From positions 1-6,832 of the forward strand of contig JAKAPB010000106.1 in the NCBI GenBank assembly GCA_021823045.1: a stretch of DNA of 6,832 nt, in the 5' to 3' direction. Both the position numbers and the translations under genes were made by a program. The DNA comes from Actinomycetes bacterium. GTDB taxonomy: Bacteria; Actinomycetota; Acidimicrobiia; Acidimicrobiales; Acidimicrobiaceae. The notes beneath the pieces are model-generated. The model searched no databases. It worked only from the letters and a program-made list of their open reading frames with translations, and was not told the DNA's origin. Of the stretch, positions 1-6,500 are shown piece by piece. Every line of letters begins with the position of its first letter. Position 1 is the first letter of the stretch.

Positions 1-172
1 AAAGTCTCCGCACTTCTGAGTTGGGATTGAAACCTGAAGCCAGAGATTCAAGTAGGTCTAGCTGCTCCACCGCTATGCTCAAGGGCCTAGCCGAATCTAG
101 CCCGGCAGGGATAGCGACTACACATTGGGTACCAAGCGCAAAGAAATCGAATCGCCGAATCGAGTCGCTCAT
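1..172 (-). CDS. apbE: FAD:protein FMN transferase (ApbE family), N-terminal 57 residues only
   Basis: The reading frame opens with ATG at 172-170 and stays open to the window edge, so only the N-terminus is visible and the gene continues to the left. The translation begins MSDSIRRFDFFALGTQCVVA and continues through an AVEQLDLLES segment to FNPNSEVRRL. This matches the ApbE start pattern from memory: a strand ending in a Gly-Thr pair, a helix with ELD-like residues, then FDPxSExSRL. ApbE enzymes move FMN from FAD onto a Thr or Ser of a target protein. No signal peptide or lipobox is visible, so a cytoplasmic form is likely, unlike many exported ApbE lipoproteins. Its ATG overlaps the TGA of the upstream gene (ATGA), which suggests translational coupling. 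A GGGAG lies about 12 bases upstream, rather far for a good ribosome site. The catalytic part is outside the window, so activity cannot be judged. Confidence 0.75.
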   Translation of the reverse strand, partial: MSDSIRRFDFFALGTQCVVAIPAGLDSARPLSIAVEQLDLLESLASGFNPNSEVRRL

Positions 173-519
173 GAGATTCTAGTAGCTCCCGATGGTGGTG
201 TCGACATCGGCGCCGGCTGGAGGATCGGGGCCTGATTCACTACGACGGTCTGCGAAGTAGCTGACTGCTGCGCTTGCGCCTGCGCCAAGGCTTGGTCAGC
301 CGAGGAGTCGATCGGCAGAGAATTCAGCTGCGAGGGGATGGTGGTCATGACGGTCGGGGTAGTGTGAGCCGCAGTCGTTGCTCCCGGAAAAGCCTTCCAC
401 GCACCGACGCTAGCGACGCCCAGGATAGACAGCGCGGCCACCGCCATCTTCTTGGTCGTACCGCCGATCTCCTTAGCTAGCTCCTCGCCGGTAGTGGGCG
501 CGCTCCGATCAGTAAACAT
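169..519 (-). CDS. small single-helix membrane protein with a C-terminal SGAT motif, coupled to apbE
   Basis: I do not recognise a named family for this 116-residue protein. Residues 1-22 are hydrophilic. Two lysines (23-24) precede a hydrophobic stretch at about 25-44 (MAVAALSILGVASVGAWKAF), which looks like one membrane helix with the N-terminus inside. Residues 46-109 are low-complexity, rich in Thr, Ala, Gln and Pro, including an AQAQAQQ run at 80-85, and look like a disordered linker outside the membrane. The protein ends SGATRIS, with S110-G111-A112-T113. SGAT is the core of the flavinylation motif in FMN_bind proteins such as NqrC and RnfG, but the usual upstream Asp is missing and no FMN_bind domain is present. 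The ATG is supported by GAGGAGTT at 525-532, five bases upstream. The TGA overlaps the apbE ATG by four bases. It could be a minimal ApbE substrate, a remnant of an FMN-binding protein, or unrelated. The coding call is solid; the function is unknown. Confidence 0.7.
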   Translation of the reverse strand: MFTDRSAPTTGEELAKEIGGTTKKMAVAALSILGVASVGAWKAFPGATTAAHTTPTVMTTIPSQLNSLPIDSSADQALAQAQAQQSATSQTVVVNQAPILQPAPMSTPPSGATRIS

Positions 520-565
520 GAAATAACTCCTCGAGGAAATTCCGCCTACCGTTAACTATCGGCAC

Positions 566-586
566 TTCATCCATTTAATGAATGAA
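566..586. repeat. 21-bp imperfect dyad, operator-like, upstream of the small membrane protein gene
   Basis: Arms TTCATCCATT (566-575) and AATGAATGAA (577-586) are inverted around one central base with nine of ten positions paired. GAATGA also occurs at 580-585 and again at 591-596, exactly 11 bp apart, about one helical turn. The element lies 47-67 bp upstream of the ATG of the 116-residue protein, where a regulator could act. The dyad is seen directly; its use as an operator is inference. Confidence 0.4.
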
Positions 587-628
587 CCACGAATGAGATA
601 TCCCTCACTTAGAGCGCAAAATCGACCT

Positions 629-640
629 TTTTGATCAAAA
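629..640. repeat. 12-bp perfect AT-rich palindrome TTTTGATCAAAA
   Basis: TTTTGATCAAAA is perfectly self-complementary. It sits in the 154-bp non-coding gap between the thioesterase stop (674) and the small membrane protein start (519). It could be a protein-binding site or part of a weak hairpin. It is too compact to be a canonical FNR/CRP site, which needs a spacer between TTGAT and ATCAA. A short GCCG/CGGC hairpin followed by a T-run (minus strand, about 674-648) lies next to it and might be a poor terminator for the thioesterase gene. I see no convincing promoter consensus here. Confidence 0.3.
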
Positions 641-673
641 GCTATACAAAAAAGTATCCCTTGCCGATCACGG

Positions 674-1393
674 CTATTGTTCGGTTCTTGAAAGCTTCTC
701 GAGTGCAAGTTGCGCTAGCCTTTCAAAATCTACAGAAATGAACAAGCCAGTCGCCTCGGCGGTCACCTTTCCTTCAAAGTAGCTACGTCCGCTGGTAACA
801 ATCTTCCTACCGACGACGGAGACGAGTTCGGCTTCGTAAGTGATCTCTTCAAAAAGTGGCGTAGGCCTTCGGTAGTTAATGGTTAGGTTCGCCGTCATGC
901 CTGGATTTCCCGAAAGAGACTGTGCGGAGCCCAGAACTTCGTCAAAGACCGCAGCGATATACCCGCCGTGAACACAGCCTGGTGGCCCCTCATACGCAGC
1001 AGAAAAGGTGGCACTCGCAGTAATCTTAACCTTTCCGACCTCGTCTGAATAGTGATTGATGACAAGGGGTGGTGCCAACGGGTTCGCACTGCCTTGAATT
1101 GGACTCCGGTCGAAAAAAGTAGTTGTATCGCCGGAGTTAGCCGACTCGGCAAAGCCAGAAAACTGACTCAGAGTCTCCAGGGACTCAAACCTAGAATAAG
1201 CGCTTTCGACTAGAGAGCATACTTCTGCGGCTAGCTCCGGCGGAATCCGCTTCGATGACATCAGGGAGATCAAACGCCTGGTAGCCGTGGCGAGCTTATG
1301 AATCTCTAACGGCTCGGCGTCCTTTCGCTTTTCTCGTAACTCCGCCATCGCTTGAACCCAGCTGCCGCCCAGATCGGGCCGAGGATCAGACAA
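674..1393 (-). CDS. PaaI-type hotdog-fold acyl-CoA thioesterase with N-terminal helical extension
   Basis: The 239-residue protein has a hotdog domain at about 105-222. The core at 136-155 reads GPPGCVHGGYIAAVFDEVLG: the HGG at 142-144 followed by D151/E152 is the usual active-site arrangement of PaaI/THEM4-like 4HBT thioesterases, which hydrolyse acyl-CoA esters. NPLAPP at 104-109 is also typical of actinobacterial members. Later strands follow at TANLTINYRRPTP (167-179) and the GRSYFEGKVTAEATGLFI region. Residues 1-80 form a charged, helix-like extension beyond a minimal hotdog protein of about 140 residues; its role is unknown. The start is TTG, chosen because AGGAGA at 1399-1404 lies five bases upstream; the next internal Met is at residue 15. 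It follows xth on the same strand after 144 bp, so co-transcription is possible but not evident. The substrate cannot be predicted; the fold call is confident. Confidence 0.88.
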   Translation of the reverse strand: MSDPRPDLGGSWVQAMAELREKRKDAEPLEIHKLATATRRLISLMSSKRIPPELAAEVCSLVESAYSRFESLETLSQFSGFAESANSGDTTTFFDRSPIQGSANPLAPPLVINHYSDEVGKVKITASATFSAAYEGPPGCVHGGYIAAVFDEVLGSAQSLSGNPGMTANLTINYRRPTPLFEEITYEAELVSVVGRKIVTSGRSYFEGKVTAEATGLFISVDFERLAQLALEKLSRTEQ

Positions 1394-1537
1394 ATAAATC
1401 TCCTAAATATCACAACGTCGACTAGGTCCTCTAAACCTATCTCTTTTACGCTAGCCGCTTAGTTCATGACAGCCAAGATCCAGCTCCACTAGGGCTTATC
1501 TGACTTCGATCCCAAACTAGGCAAAAAGTGCATAGTG
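1394..1537. other. non-coding gap between xth and the thioesterase gene
   Basis: No credible reading frame lies in these 144 bases. Apart from the thioesterase ribosome site at 1399-1404, the only promoter-like pair is TTGGCT with TAGCGT 17 bases downstream on the minus strand, which matches consensus poorly. After the xth stop there is a CTTTTTG run (minus strand) but no stable stem before it, so no clear terminator. Confidence 0.4.
1399..1404 (-). promoter_or_regulatory. ribosome binding site fixing the TTG start of the thioesterase
   Basis: On the minus strand AGGAGA is followed by five bases and then TTG at 1393-1391. This spacing supports initiation at TTG and therefore the full N-terminal extension, in preference to the ATG at residue 15. 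Confidence 0.65.
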
Positions 1538-2326
1538 CTAGCTGGCGGCGAAATCAACTATCACGGGAGCGTGATCTGAGGGTTTGAAGCCGCTCACCCT
1601 GCGTGCTTCTCGGTCGACAATCCCCCAGTTCGCCTTTTTGGCGAGGTCCAGATCGGCTAAAACGAGGTCAATTCTCAGTCCTTGGCCCTTATGAAAGGCA
1701 CCCTGCCTAAAGTCCCACCAGGTATATATTCTCTGCGTCGGGTAGAGCCTGCGAAATATATCGACCATTCCGACCTGTTCTATTCTTCTTAGCGCCTCCC
1801 TCTCGGGCTCAGAGACGTGGGTCGCACCAACAAAGCTCGCTGGGTCCCAGACGTCTAGGTCAGTAGGCGCGACATTGAAGTCTCCAGCAACCAGTACCGA
1901 CCGACCCCTCTCTCGCTGCAGGGATACTTCCTTTTGGAGTTCCTCCAGCCATCTAAGCTTGAACTGGTAGTGCTGGTCCTCGAGCGACCTGCCGTTTGGA
2001 ACATAGACCGAAGCTATCCACAGGTCATCGAACACCCCAGCAACCATTCGAGCCTCTTGGTCCTGCCACTGAGAGCTGAAACCGATCTGGATCGAATCGG
2101 CCCGACTCCTGGACAGGACAGCCACCCCATTCCACTGCGAAGTGCCGAAGTGGCAGCCGAAGTATCCCAAATCTTCCAGCTCCCGATAGGGGAACTCTTC
2201 GTCTTTGATCTTCGTCTCCTGGAGGCAGATTACGTCGGGTTTTGCGTAAGCGATCCACTCCTTGAGCTTGTCAAACCTCGCCCGTATAGAGTTGACATTC
2301 CAAGTGGCCATCCTAAGTGCGGACAA
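1538..2326 (-). CDS. xth: exodeoxyribonuclease III (AP endonuclease, DNA repair)
   Basis: This is a complete exonuclease III of the EEP (endonuclease/exonuclease/phosphatase) superfamily, cleaving abasic sites and degrading 3' ends during base excision repair in the cytoplasm. Numbering from the TTG at 2326 (262 residues): MATWNVNSIRAR at 6-17 carries N10 and N12, QETK holds the metal ligand E37, YVPNG holds Y108, AGDFN holds D149 and N151, GLRIDLVLA holds D220, and PSDHAPV holds the D251/H252 pair. All key catalytic residues are present and the length is normal. Three starts are possible: ATG 2341, TTG 2326 and ATG 2311. TTG 2326 is preferred because GGAGG at 2333-2337 lies six bases upstream, whereas ATG 2341 has no site. 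ATG 2311 gives MATWNVNS directly and could be reached by coupling to a 12-codon frame. It lies downstream of fabZ on the same strand and may share its transcript. Confidence 0.95.
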   Translation of the reverse strand: MSALRMATWNVNSIRARFDKLKEWIAYAKPDVICLQETKIKDEEFPYRELEDLGYFGCHFGTSQWNGVAVLSRSRADSIQIGFSSQWQDQEARMVAGVFDDLWIASVYVPNGRSLEDQHYQFKLRWLEELQKEVSLQRERGRSVLVAGDFNVAPTDLDVWDPASFVGATHVSEPEREALRRIEQVGMVDIFRRLYPTQRIYTWWDFRQGAFHKGQGLRIDLVLADLDLAKKANWGIVDREARRVSGFKPSDHAPVIVDFAAS

Positions 2327-2351
2327 TCTCGACCTCCACATTTGAGCTCAT
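2313..2351 (-). CDS. possible 12-codon upstream reading frame before xth
   Basis: An ATG at 2351-2349 has GGAG at 2359-2362, seven bases upstream. It opens a frame reading MSSNVEVEIVRT and then TAG at 2315-2313. The next base but one begins the in-frame xth ATG at 2311 (TAG-G-ATG), a geometry that suits termination and re-initiation. The frame overlaps the two alternative xth starts in a different phase. It could be a leader peptide controlling xth or a chance short frame; the peptide has no recognisable regulatory codon run. Low confidence that it is translated. Confidence 0.25.
   Translation of the reverse strand: MSSNVEVEIVRT
2333..2337 (-). promoter_or_regulatory. ribosome binding site favouring the TTG start of xth
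   Basis: GGAGG on the minus strand lies six bases before TTG 2326-2324. It falls inside the frame that starts at ATG 2341, so that longer frame probably does not use its own first codon. The strength of this site is the main reason for choosing the 262-residue product. Confidence 0.55.
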
Positions 2352-2355
2352 GTGG

Positions 2356-2376
2356 CAACTCCAACTCCTCCAACTC
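2356..2376 (-). repeat. triple GAGTTG repeat in the fabZ-xth gap
   Basis: On the minus strand GAGTTG occurs three times within 21 bases (2371-2376, 2362-2367, 2356-2361), with one extra GAG between the first two copies. The array therefore contains GGAGGAG and GGAG, both Shine-Dalgarno-like, just upstream of the 12-codon frame. It may be a simple-sequence expansion of a ribosome site. The repeat is seen directly; its function is unknown. Confidence 0.4.
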
Positions 2377-2400
2377 AAAGTGCCTCGAATGAGTCCTCGG

Positions 2401-2811
2401 CTAAGCGATGACAAAAAAGAGCTCAACCTCACAAGCGACCTTCCCATTCACCGATGCAGTGCCCTTACCCTTTCCCGCCCTTACCGATAGTGAGACCAAC
2501 TCGACTTCAAGCTCCAGAGTGTCGCCTGGGACGACCTGTCTACGAAAGCGCGCCCGGTCAATTCCGCCAAAAAGCGGGAGTCTTCCTTTGTAGTCTGGAG
2601 AGGCAAGTACTGCTGCCGCCCCCAATTGCGCTACCGACTCAACCATCACCACGCCAGGCAGTGTCGGTCGCCCCGGAAAATGACCGCTGAAGTTCGGCCA
2701 GTCGACCGGCGGTGTCCAGATCGCCTTGGCCGACACCTTCGGAATCAGCTCGGTGATCTCGTCGAGAAAGAGAAATGGGTCACGATGGGGAATCAGCTCT
2801 TTTGGGTCCAT
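2401..2811 (-). CDS. fabZ: 3-hydroxyacyl-[acyl-carrier-protein] dehydratase FabZ
   Basis: FabZ removes water from 3-hydroxyacyl-ACP to give trans-2-enoyl-ACP in type II fatty acid synthesis in the cytoplasm. With the start at ATG 2811 the product has 136 residues. LIPHRDPFLFLDEI (6-19) is the FabZ opening. SGHFPGRPTLPGVVMVESVAQ (42-62) is the active-site block, with catalytic His44 and Glu58 both present. FGGIDRARFRRQVVPGDTLE (81-100) is the second conserved block, where the family has a K/R-F-R pattern before PGD. Other in-frame starts are ATG 2832 and GTG 2862. None has a Shine-Dalgarno sequence. 2811 is preferred because TATCGT at 2819-2824 lies seven bases upstream, consistent with a leaderless mRNA, and because the product then begins just before the conserved PHR. 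It stands apart from other fatty-acid genes here, next to xth, and diverges from the HAD gene. A FabZ-like hotdog dehydratase for another ACP pathway is the main alternative. Confidence 0.92.
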   Translation of the reverse strand: MDPKELIPHRDPFLFLDEITELIPKVSAKAIWTPPVDWPNFSGHFPGRPTLPGVVMVESVAQLGAAAVLASPDYKGRLPLFGGIDRARFRRQVVPGDTLELEVELVSLSVRAGKGKGTASVNGKVACEVELFFVIA

Positions 2812-2818
2812 TCCAAAC

Positions 2819-2824
2819 ACGATA
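2819..2824 (-). promoter_or_regulatory. candidate -10 element (TATCGT) for leaderless fabZ transcription
   Basis: On the minus strand TATCGT fits the TANNNT pattern of actinobacterial -10 elements. It ends seven bases before ATG 2811, which would place the transcript start at or one base before the A of ATG. No good -35 is visible 16-18 bases upstream. This is a pattern match of low information content. Confidence 0.35.
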
Positions 2825-2863
2825 GTGACCATGGTTGCAACATCGCGGGGATGCGCTAACACC

Positions 2864-2869
2864 TAGCAT
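2864..2869 (+). promoter_or_regulatory. candidate -10 element (TAGCAT) for leaderless HAD gene transcription
   Basis: TAGCAT fits TANNNT and ends seven bases before GTG 2877, placing the transcript start on a G at 2876 or 2877. There is no Shine-Dalgarno sequence before this GTG or before the upstream TTG at 2835. The geometry is the same as for the divergent fabZ gene. No convincing -35 is present: TTGCAA at 2835-2840 is 23 bases away. Confidence 0.35.
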
Positions 2870-2876
2870 TACACCG

Positions 2877-3497
2877 GTGACAAAAGCTGTTATTTTTGAC
2901 TTCGGTGGCGTGATTATCCCATCCCCAATTGGATCCTTTAGCAAGCTAGAGGCCGAGTTCGGGTTAGAGGCCGGGACGATTGTCTCTTTGAACATGGCTA
3001 ATCAACACGACAATGCCTGGGCTAAATTCGAGCGTGGCGAGTTGTCGTTCGAGGAGTTCATAGGCCTTTTCAACGAGGAGGCTAGGGCTCAGGGGGTCGG
3101 GATCGATGCCCGAAAGCTCTTTTCTGAAAACCAGCGGCCTAACCCGCATCCAGAGATGATCTCCGCTTTATCGTGGCTAAAGGGTCGATACCGAATTGGC
3201 CTTTTAACCAACAACTTCGCTATAACGTCGAATCAAGCCCCGCTCGAACCGCTAAGGCGGTACTTCGATGTCGTTGTCGAGTCATCGCAAGTCGGGATGA
3301 GGAAGCCCGAGACGGCGATCTACCAGCACACTTTAGACCTCCTTGGAGTAGCAGCCAAAGAGGCGGTCTTCCTCGATGACCTGGGTATCAACCTCAAGCC
3401 CGCCCATCAGTTAGGCATAGTGACAATCAAAGTAGCCAATCCCACGGGCGCCCTTGAGGTCCTGTGGGAAACGCTCGGCGAGGGCCCTAACAGGTAG
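2877..3497 (+). CDS. HAD-superfamily hydrolase, subfamily IA (ACAD10/epoxide-hydrolase-phosphatase-like)
   Basis: With the start at GTG 2877 the protein has 206 residues, the usual length for a stand-alone HAD-IA phosphatase. Motif I is VIFDFGGVI (5-13) with nucleophile Asp8. Motif II is LLTNN with Thr111, motif III is GMRKPE with Lys143, and motif IV is FLDD with Asp167/Asp168. Residues 15-95 form the helical cap, including NAWAKFERGELSFEEF (46-61), a pattern shared with the N-terminal domains of ACAD10 and soluble epoxide hydrolase. The second motif I residue, normally Asp acting as general acid, is Gly10 (DFGGV). Such DxGG/DxGN versions occur in this subgroup, some of them active phosphatases, so loss of activity cannot be assumed. 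The substrate is unknown. A TTG start at 2835 would add 14 residues but would overlap longer fabZ frames and has no ribosome site. The gene diverges from fabZ and converges with kgd. Confidence 0.88.
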   Translation: MTKAVIFDFGGVIIPSPIGSFSKLEAEFGLEAGTIVSLNMANQHDNAWAKFERGELSFEEFIGLFNEEARAQGVGIDARKLFSENQRPNPHPEMISALSWLKGRYRIGLLTNNFAITSNQAPLEPLRRYFDVVVESSQVGMRKPETAIYQHTLDLLGVAAKEAVFLDDLGINLKPAHQLGIVTIKVANPTGALEVLWETLGEGPNR

Positions 3498-3542
3498 CCA
3501 AAAAGTCAGAAACAATCAAGACAGGCTTTAAACCAAATAGAT

Positions 3543-3584
3543 AAAAAGCCCTAGGCTGCGCTGGATGATCCAACACAGCCTAGG
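3543..3584 (-). terminator. Rho-independent terminator of kgd at a convergent gene junction
   Basis: CCTAGGCTG (3550-3558) and CAGCCTAGG (3576-3584) form a perfect 9-bp stem. The 17-base loop can pair further through TGGAT and ATCCA around one central base. Read on the minus strand, the stem begins 7 bases after the kgd stop and is followed by GCTTTTTAT, the U-tract of an intrinsic terminator. On the plus strand no T-run follows (TTGTGAACTAG), so it would end HAD gene transcripts less efficiently, though the hairpin may still protect their 3' ends. Confidence 0.85.
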
Positions 3585-3591
3585 TTGTGAA

Positions 3592-6500
3592 CTAGATCAC
3601 CTGATCGAGAGCCCTAACCATCAGGTCCTCCAGTTCGAGAGCGTGCATCGCTGCAGAGCCGGTTGCTGGCGACCCCGAGGGAACCCTACTCACGTGGCGC
3701 AATGCCACTTTCTCCCTGAGGATGCGATGGAGCTGATGATGCACGAAGTTCCACGGTCCCATATTTTCTGGCTCCTCCTGGAGCCAGACGACCTCTTTGA
3801 CGCTGGAATAGGAGTTCAACACCGCCTCTAGTTGATCATCTGGCCATGGGTAGAGTTGCTCTATCCTGACAATCGCAGACACAGGGGTCGATCCGCCCTT
3901 AGCCATTAACTGGTCTCGCCTCGACATAGCATCGTAGGCCACCTTGCCCGAGCACAGGATAACCCTGCTCACATCCGGTTTGGCGATAGTCGCTTCTTTG
4001 GTAGTTGCCGGATCATCAAGTACCTCAAAGAAGTGTCCGTTAGCCAAATCCTCGATCGGCGAGCGAGACTGCTTGGCCCGAAGGAGGCTCTTGGGCGTAA
4101 AGACAATCAGCGGTCTCTTCAATACCCTGGCCACCTGGGCTCTCAGCATGTGGTAATACTGGGCGGCGGTCGTCACGTTAGCAATCGCCAAATTATCCGA
4201 CGCTGCCAAGGTCAGGAACCGCTCTATGCGCGCCGAGGAGTGCTCCGGCCCCTGTCCTTCGTAGCCGTGGGGAAGCAAGAGTACGACACCTGATCGCTGC
4301 CCCCACTTATCACTGGCGGCAGCCAGGAACTGGTCGATGATGATCTGGGCGCCGTTGGCAAAGTCACCGAACTGGGCCTCCCATATGACAAGGGCATCGT
4401 TTTGAACCAGTGAATACCCATATTCGAAGCCAAGGGCCGCATATTCGGACAGCAACGAATCGTAGATCATGAAACGTCCGGGCTTCTCGCCCCTTAAGAA
4501 CTCGCCGTCATATCCAGCAAGTCCCGCCAAGGGTACGAAGCTCTCCCCGGTTTCATAGTCGATCATCGCTGCGTGCCGATGTGAAAAGGTTCCCCTCCTC
4601 GAATCCTGACCAGAGAATCGTATGTCCCTACCGTCTAAAAGAATCTCACCAAAACATAGCGCTTCTCCTAGGGCCCAGTCGACCTCTCCCGCCTTGAAGA
4701 GCTGCGCCCTCGCCTTGAGCTGCCTCTCCAGCTTCGGATGGACTACGAAAGTATCTGGGTTCGAATGCAAGACACCCGACAAGAAGTCGATCGACGCCCT
4801 ATCGGCTTTTGTCTCAACCACCTCGAGAGCGACGTTGGGCTGCGGAGCTGGAGGAAGTATCGTCGGATTCGGAGCTGCTGCCGACCTGGTTTCGTCCAAC
4901 GCATTCTGCAGGATATCCAAAAATCCCTCTAGCGCTTTCTCCGCCTCCGCCGGAGTCATATCGTGCCTTCTCACGAGGGTTTCGGTATAGATCTTCCTGA
5001 CCGAAGGCTTCTTGTCAATAATCTCGTACATCTTGGGCTGGGTGTAGCTCGGTTCGTCGCCTTCGTTGTGACCGAATCGTCGGTAACAGACCATGTCTAT
5101 CACCGCATCCTTGTGGAACTTCTGTCGATATGCAAAGGCAACCTTTGCCACGCGCACCACGGCCTCTGGATCGTCACCGTTGACATGAAAGATCGGTGCC
5201 TGCACCATCTTGGCAACGTCGGTCGCATAGACGGAACTGCGTGATTCACTCGGGTCGGTAGTAAATCCGACCTGGTTATTTATCACTAGGTGAACCGTAC
5301 CGCCGGTGCGGTATCCCCTAAGTTGGCTCATATTCAAGGTCTCGGTTACGACGCCCTGACCAGCGAAGGCTGCATCACCGTGGACCAAGATAGCGAGGAC
5401 TGGAAACTCGCCAGGATTCCTATAGAGGTCTTGCTTAGCTCGAGTGATTCCTTCTACTACCGGGTCGACGGCTTCCAAGTGAGAGGGATTCGCTGAAAGT
5501 ACAACGCCGATCTCGTCTCCAGACCTGGTGACGAAGTTGCCTACGTAACCCTTGTGGTATTTCACGTCTCCGGAACCTTGGACGCTGTTGGGGTCGAGAT
5601 TCCCCTCGAACTCCTTGAAGATCTCACGATAGCTCTTGCCAACAATGTTCGCCAGTACGTTTAACCTTCCCCTGTGGGCCATGCCGATCACTGAGTCGGA
5701 AATACCAGAAGCGGCGGCCTGACAGAGAACCTCGTCGATAAAGGCTATCGCCGATTCAGCGCCTTCTAGACCAAAACGCTTCTGTCCGATATAGCGGGTA
5801 TGAAGAAATCTCTCGAAGGCCTCGGCTCTGTTCAGCCGGTCCAGGAGGTAGTTCATCTCGTTTATGTCTAGGTCGGCCTTGACGCCTTCAAACTGTGACT
5901 GGATCCACCTTTTCTCCTCCGGTTCCTGAATATGCATGTATTCGACGCCAATGGACCTGCAGTAGGCATCGCGAAGCACACCGAGGATGTCGCCCAGCTT
6001 CATTCTCTCCTTGCCAGCTAGTCCGTCGACGTAAAATTCGCGCTCTAGGTCCCAGACACTCAAATGGTAAGTAGCAGGATCGAGTTCCGAAGGCATCGAG
6101 ATCTTATGGATTCCAAGGGGATCGAGTACCGCCATCAGGTGCCCGCGAACCCGGTAGTTATTGATCAAAGTGTGTACGTTTACTTGCTTGGCGATCGATT
6201 GCGATTCTCCATCTGCCGAAACCGAGGGGTTCTCGTCCTGAAGCCATCTCGCCGGAACATAGGGAATCCCTAATGACTCGAAGATCTCATCATAAAAACG
6301 ATCCTCACCAATAAGCAAAGAGTGGATCTTCTTCAGAAAAACTCCCGACTCCGCTCCTTGAATTATTCGGTGATCATAGGTCGAGGTAAGGGTGACAGAC
6401 TTCGATATTCCGAGCCTCGCAAGCAGCTTTGGATCAGCTGCTGAATACTCAACGGGAAAGCCGAGTGACCCCACTCCAACGATCGTCCCTTGTCCGACCA

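Noticed and set aside
629..640. Canonical FNR/CRP-type site
   Set aside because: The half-sites TTGAT and ATCAA overlap with no spacer, unlike the four-base spacing of FNR sites.
895..1152. 85-codon open frame on the minus strand inside the thioesterase gene
   Set aside because: It is out of phase with the conserved hotdog frame and has no recognisable domain or initiation signal.
1934..2392. 152-codon open frame on the plus strand
   Set aside because: It lies antisense to xth, which has all catalytic motifs of its family. The translation is low-complexity and matches no family I know, and there is no ribosome site.
2835..2876. Upstream TTG start for the HAD hydrolase adding 14 residues
   Set aside because: It has no ribosome site, the extra residues precede the normal motif I start, and it would overlap the longest fabZ frame.
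3565..3831. 88-codon open frame on the plus strand at the end of kgd
   Set aside because: It starts inside the terminator hairpin and runs antisense to the conserved C-terminus of kgd.
4622..4990. 122-codon open frame on the plus strand
   Set aside because: It is antisense to the conserved kgd gene, rich in Ser and Ala, and looks like a by-product of kgd codon usage.
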